DNA of 64,000 nucleotides from Lamellibrachia columna (taxonomy: Eukaryota > Annelida > Polychaeta > Sabellida > Siboglinidae): the NCBI GenBank assembly GCA_963662155.1, contig OY759273.1:27454066-27518065 (forward strand), written 5' to 3'. The position numbers and the translations under genes are program-made. This document shows, piece by piece, positions 58,831-64,000 of this stretch (position 1 is its first letter; each line of letters starts with the position of its first letter). The notes under the pieces are model-generated. The model was not told where the DNA came from, ran no database searches, and saw only the letters and a program-made list of their open reading frames with translations.

Positions 58831-61024
58831 TTGTTTCAAGGAAATCTTTCTGTTTGTAGGATCTCTCTAGCTGTTACTAAAACGACTCGCCCTACAAACG
58901 ACTATCAAAAAGCACTTGTGACACAGATTCTTGTCAATTCATGCCAGTAATTTATGTACTTGTTGACGACTGCCACCGTCAAAAAAGATACATTCCGATC
59001 TCAGTCATCCTCTTGTTTACTTGCCGGCAATTTGTTATTTTAGCTCTTCGCATTTAAAATGTTTAGGATTTCTTGTCAAGAACCAAATTGTTTTCAACAG
59101 ACATGCACGGATCTCATCTAAAAAGGGACAGTTTATTTGAAACTGAAAAATAGTAGGGATATTTGTAGATGAGACCAAGTCTAATGACATTATTGAAGAC
59201 ACAGAGTCCAATTGTTTTTATATTTAAATCACGTTATATAACATAAACTACATCTATTCTAACATACTGACCAGCCAAATATGTTTTAATGAACCACATT
59301 TTTGCTAATATAATTTGACTGTTATGTGGTTATGAACGCCAACCTTGCAGTTCAGTACAAATGTTGACAATACCTGTGGACAAAGTTTTGTCATTGTCAG
59401 GCATTTATGGGATCACGTGATGGGCATATCATTGACTCGCGTAAAATTACATTTCCAGCATACAATAAAATCATATACTCCCAAAACATTCAAATTATAG
59501 AGATAACATTCAAAGTATATTTGTTAAATGTAGTTCATTAAAACACATCTGGATAGTCGAGATGTTTGTGTAGATACAGTTTATACTACATAGTATGATT
59601 TGACAATAAAAATTATCAGGCTTTGTATAGGTGATTTTTTTCAGGATTGGTTCAGTGAAATGGAATTGAAATGTGTCATTTGGAGGTAGAAGTTTCTTCC
59701 ATAAGACTGGAGTGTCCTTCCCCACATGTACTGTTCTATAGAAGTCTGAACTTATCTACATCAGCCAAAAATAAGCATTGTACATAATGTATGGTATGTG
59801 AAATTTTGAGGCTTTGAATCACAACCGAAGTTGAATCAAAAAAGACGTTGAGTGGAAGGGAAGTTTTGTATAGTAAGTGAGGTTTGAAGTCACATTTGAT
59901 GTTTGTATAGTTTTAGTTTAGCATGCTGTATTATTGGGCGAAGTTGTGAATGATCATTGTGTTCGGTTGTAAATGAAGTTTCAAAATTCCGTACAGCGGT
60001 TTTTAAGAGCATCCTGTGTGTCCGTGTTATGTTATGAAGTGAAAAGAAAACATGCCAAGGCGGGCTACTTAATGGGAATGTACAATGATTTCCATTGGTT
60101 AACTAATTGCGGATTTTGTATAATTAAAATGCCCAAATTTTTCAATTTCAAAGAACATCTAAATTAACGGTGATATACTTCATGTTGTTTGCTGTAGTAT
60201 ATTTATTGTCAACATGTTTTTGAACAGGAATTTGACTGACCAATGAATCATCCAATGAAAAACGTCATATTTCTTGGTTCATCTTTAATTACAGTAAAGT
60301 GGTCTCTGTATGTCATAAAACTAACCTTAATTGATCACCAAATCGTATATATAGTCAAAAATATTAAGAGGTAAAAGGTCGCAATGGCAAGATGTTCTGT
60401 ATGTATATTATTATTCACCAATCGTCATAAATACTAATAAATTTGTTGTCGTTTAATGAAAATCATTGCACACTCCCCTTTAACATTATTTAACATTGTG
60501 ATAGTCTGCAAGAGGAAAAATTGTTCATGTTTATAGAATGTTGGATTTCAAATGCTGGTGTGTCGGTGCTACCACGTACTTTAGGTGGCTGCATCAATAT
60601 GTATGTTAGTTTAACAGATACAGTTGTTAATCAAATATCACTGTTATGTTTGTGAAAGTGTTGTTGTTTATGAAGAAGTCCTATTGTTGTGTATAAAACA
60701 TACATCTTGCTACACATAACTGTAAAAACATCACCAGTTGTTTGTTTACAATGTGTTGTGTCATATCCTAGCAACCCTTGTTTACTAATCCTAACACTGA
60801 CTCCATTGTATTTATTTGTATAAGTAGAATTTGTTATTTAATTTAAAAAGTAGCACAGTTGATGTAGTGAGTACTGCCTGGCAGGGTCTGTGCTCTTACT
60901 GTGTTATTTGCTGAGTAGATACCAGGTAATTTGTCAAATGTTCGCATGTCAAATGTCGTCTTTCCAATATCATAGAATCACTTAGCTGTGCAGAGAAAAT
61001 AAAATTTGCATACTACAACCCTGA

Positions 61025-61030
61025 AATAAA
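61025..61030 (+). terminator. Probable PTPN9 polyadenylation signal AATAAA
   Basis: In the context GAAATAAAGTTTGTCTTAAT, followed by T-rich DNA. It would end a 3.4 kb 3' UTR. Upstream alternatives exist at 59464 and 59605. Confidence 0.4.
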
Positions 61031-61117
61031 GTTTGTCTTAATTACTGGCACTGAATGCCGATATATATTCAGAAGGGTGAATATTTTGTTAAAAACTACC
61101 TATATGAAAATGTTATG

Positions 61118-61510
61118 AATAACATATCATTTGTGTAGTATATATTAGAATAAAATGTTATGAATGTTCGTAACATTTGTATAGTATATATTAGAATAAA
61201 ATGTTATGAATGTGTTCGTAACATTTGTGTAGTATATATTAGAATAAAATGTTATGAATGTTCGTAACATTTGTGTAGTATATATTAGAATAAAATGTTA
61301 TGAATGTTCGTAACATTTGTGTAGTATATATTAGAATAAAATGTTATGAATGTTCGTAACATTTGTGTAGTATATATTAGAATAAAATGTTATGAATGTT
61401 CGTAACATTTGTGTAGTATATATTAGAATAAAATGTTATGAATGTTCGTAACATTTGTGTAGTATATATTAGAATAAAATGTTATGAATGTTCATAACAT
61501 TTGTGTAGTA
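61118..61510. repeat. 46-bp tandem repeat with an inverted core, about 8 copies
   Basis: Unit contains AAAATGTTATGAATGTTCGT, AACATTTGTGTAGTATATAT and TAGAAT. Each unit holds ATGTTA and TAACAT arms ten bases apart, so each can fold as a hairpin. Confidence 0.96.
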
Positions 61511-61761
61511 TATTTTGGAATAAAATGTACTGTACTTTCATGAGAATATAAAAGAATACTACTAATATAAGAATACTAAATGATAATTGATTGTTAATCA
61601 TGCTTGCAATCATCAAACAATATCTAAAATACTAGAGATGATCAAACAAGTCCATTTCATTTGTTCGTGCAATACCTAGTTATCAAAACTGGACATTCCC
61701 AGTCTTAGTAAGGAAGGGGTGGATGAAGATTCTGATTAGTCATTTAAATTTTTACTCCCAT

Positions 61762-62372
61762 CACTGGAATGCCGATGGTGAGATATTTGGAAGTCCTCCT
61801 TAATATCACTGGAATGCTGATGGTGAGATACTTAGAAGTCCTCCTTAATATCACTGGAATGCCGATGGTGAGATACTTAGAAGTCCTCCTTAATATCACT
61901 GGAATGCCGATGGTGAGATACTTAGAAGTGCTCCTTAATATCACTGGAATGCCGATGGTGAGATACTTAGAAGTCCTCCTTAATATCACTGGAATGCCGA
62001 TGATGAGATACTTAGAAGTCCTCCTTAATATCACTGGAATGCCGATGGTGAGATACTTAGAACTGGAATGCTGATGGTGAGATACTTAGAAGTCCTCCTT
62101 AATATCACTGGAATGCCGATGCTGAGATACTTAGAAGTTCTCCTTAATATCACTGGAATGCTGATGGTGAGATACTTAGAAGTCCTCCTTAATATCACTG
62201 GAATGCCGATGGTGAGATACTTAGAAGTCCTCCTTAATATCACTGGAATGCCGATGGTGAGATACTTAGAAGTCCTCCTTAATATCACTGGAATGCCGAT
62301 GGTGAGATACTTAGAAGTCCTCCTTAATATCACTGGAATGCTGAGGGTGAGAAACTTAGATGTCCACCTTAA
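61762..62372. repeat. 45-bp minisatellite, about 13 copies
   Basis: Core GGAATGCCGATGGTGAGATA then CTTAGAAGTCCTCCTTAATA. One unit near 62058 is truncated. Open on both strands because the unit is 15 codons; not a gene. Confidence 0.97.
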
Positions 62373-62379
62373 CATCGTT

Positions 62380-63745
62380 AGTTAGATTAGCTAGCAAAAA
62401 TGCCCATCTTCCGGACGGGATGACTTGGTAGTTTGTACGTGACTGCAAAATACACAGCATTATCACAGAAATATCCATCTATGCCTTGGTACTTGATGCT
62501 GCCAGTCAATATATTGATGGCTTCTTGAAATTGTGACGTAATACGGGCCGTTGTAGTAGGGATGTCAATGAAAATTTCAAATGGCAGATCTATTTTGTTT
62601 GTTTTAATCAAGAGAAATTTAAATGTGAAAACAGTTTAAAAATAAAAAACACATTTTCAGATTATCAGGCCTATCCCTTATACAGTAACAATGAACCAGA
62701 AAATGGACCCAAAATTCCCCATCTTTCATTAAAACTGTAAAAAAAACAGTTGTGTTCAATTGTTACCAATGGAATTTGGCAGATTGATAGATTTCTAGTT
62801 ATAAATTTCAAACATGTCAAAAACTATAACATGTTACCAATCTTTGTTGGCCAAATTTGCATACATGTGCATGATTTTCAGGGAAGTTAATTAATTCAAT
62901 TCAATTTTTATTATTTTGTTGTGACTATCGTGCGTAATGTAACAAATGAATAATTACATATACAAATATTTTAGACGGACAAGAAACTAATTAATTAATT
63001 ATTTAAATAAGATGGATTAATTAATAGAACATGATGAACTATTTTGCAATGATCATAGTGTGGAATATATGACGGAGAGGACACGAAGCACAAAACTTCA
63101 AAGACAAAGTAAATTCCCACGCGGTGGCATGGAAATTCATTAATCCAACATCCGGGTAGGCAGTCGGACAAATAGCTCGGAAAAATGGCCTCCGCCTATG
63201 AAACTTCGTTGCCATTTTTATTTTTTTATGGAATACACATGTCGACATATTAACATTACAAAATTTTTGTTCGCATTTCAGATGCCGAAATGTCATATCT
63301 GACAAGAAGAGTCACTTGATAAATAGATCCCTCGGTTGACCAATGCCAATGGAACTGGTCTGAGATGAAATCGTCAGCAGATATGCTCACCAACTCCCCC
63401 GCACCCCACCCCGTCGCACCCCACCCCAACAAAGTCACAATGTTGTAGTTACTTTTTGTGGGAAAGATTGTCAACTAAGATATTTTCCTCCTGCCAAGCT
63501 CCAGTGGCGCAATTCAACGGCAATAGTGTCAAATCTAACCGCAACGCTTCGCTTTTTGTGTGATTGCCATGCGACAGATGGCTGCACTGTCGTTCAGTTT
63601 CACCGTTAAGTACGAATCTCTCGAATATTCGCCGTTCGTTGCTCCTCAATTCGATTTTTCGTTCGCTTCAGAATAATTTTGCGAACAATCGAACCATCTG
63701 ATATCCATTACGACACGCTTGTTCGTTTGTGCAAATGTGCTATTT
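62380..63745. other. Right-hand intergenic DNA, no gene recognised
   Basis: AT-rich (TTAATTAATT near 62990-63020) with short frames on the minus strand (63039-63305, 63449-63649) that show no domain. An adjacent gene may begin beyond the window. Confidence 0.45.
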
Positions 63746-63749
63746 ACTT

Positions 63750-64000
63750 TTGATGATAAATTTAATTGTCGGACACATTATTAAATTAATTTTGACTGGG
63801 CCCAAGTGATTCGACTCTATATATGATATGATATATGATATACTCTAGCATAAGTTTGTTCACACTGTCGCAACTCACCCGATCTAACGATTAAAGTCAG
63901 TCCTTTAGGTGATTTTTTGTGTGTGACACGCATCACCTATTTGAAAATCAACGGACCCGATTCGAGATGGGCAAAATAAATTGAGCATGGAGCTTTATAT
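63750..64000 (+). repeat. Dispersed repeat family A, copy 4 (cut by window end)
   Basis: Shares TTTTGACTGGGCCC-type sequence and CGACTCTATATA with the right end of the element at 3630-4173, then GATCTAACGATTAAAGTCAG and GACCCGATTCGAGATGGGC as in the other copies. Confidence 0.72.

Larger units (their letters stand above)
57614..61050 (+). other. Inferred PTPN9 3' UTR
   Basis: From the stop codon to a good AATAAA at 61025-61030 (CTGAAATAAAGTTTGTCTTA). Earlier candidate signals lie at 59464-59469 and 59605-59610. It contains repeat family A copy 3. No other gene was seen. Confidence 0.45.

Noticed and set aside
61744..62385. Repeat proteins on both strands (15-residue units)
   Set aside because: The unit is 45 bp, so both strands stay open by periodicity; no flanking exon or domain.

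Overview
The window is nuclear DNA from an animal, most likely a marine invertebrate. The reasons are GT-AG spliced genes with metazoan domain architectures, AT-rich introns full of (TA)n/(GT)n tracts and minisatellites, and decayed LINEs, tRNA-derived SINEs and terminal-inverted-repeat (TIR) elements. I cannot fix the phylum from sequence alone. I see no bacterial, viral, rRNA, functional tRNA or CRISPR feature.

Three cellular genes can be supported. (1) 1505-4823, +: the 3' end of a galactose-1-phosphate uridylyltransferase (GALT) gene. Two exons are visible, and the exon that should lie between them was not found. (2) 9043-21806, -: a complete five-exon Cdc34/UBE2R-type ubiquitin-conjugating enzyme (244 aa), with a probable 2.4 kb 3' UTR running to about 6612. 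(3) 22164-57613, +: a complete twelve-exon PTPN9/MEG2-type tyrosine phosphatase (709 aa), with an N-terminal CRAL-TRIO lipid-binding module and a C-terminal PTP domain. Its first intron is 20.8 kb and its 3' UTR is probably about 3.4 kb. All exon phases of genes 2 and 3 join without a frameshift.

Layout: GALT and UBE2R are tail to tail. UBE2R and PTPN9 are head to head, with start codons 357 bp apart. That gap holds a perfect CRE (TGACGTCA) and a 16-bp palindrome, so it is probably a shared promoter. UBE2R acts in ubiquitin transfer with SCF ligases. PTPN9 family members act on secretory vesicles and dephosphorylate phosphotyrosine. Nothing in the sequence links the two functions beyond the shared promoter.

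The remaining sequence is mostly repeats. UBE2R intron 1 carries a SINE split by a PIF/Harbinger element with a TTA target duplication, two adjacent LINE fragments and two TIR elements. PTPN9 intron 1 carries a 1.2 kb palindromic element, two perfect back-to-back hairpins, a SINE with an internal tandem array, further TIR elements, two LINE remnants and many minisatellites. More than fifteen distinct minisatellites occur in 64 kb. They create long but meaningless open frames, which I did not call as genes. I found no clear novel system. The strongest leads are the bidirectional promoter, the unfound GALT exon, the expanded PTPN9 linker and the nested or palindromic mobile elements.
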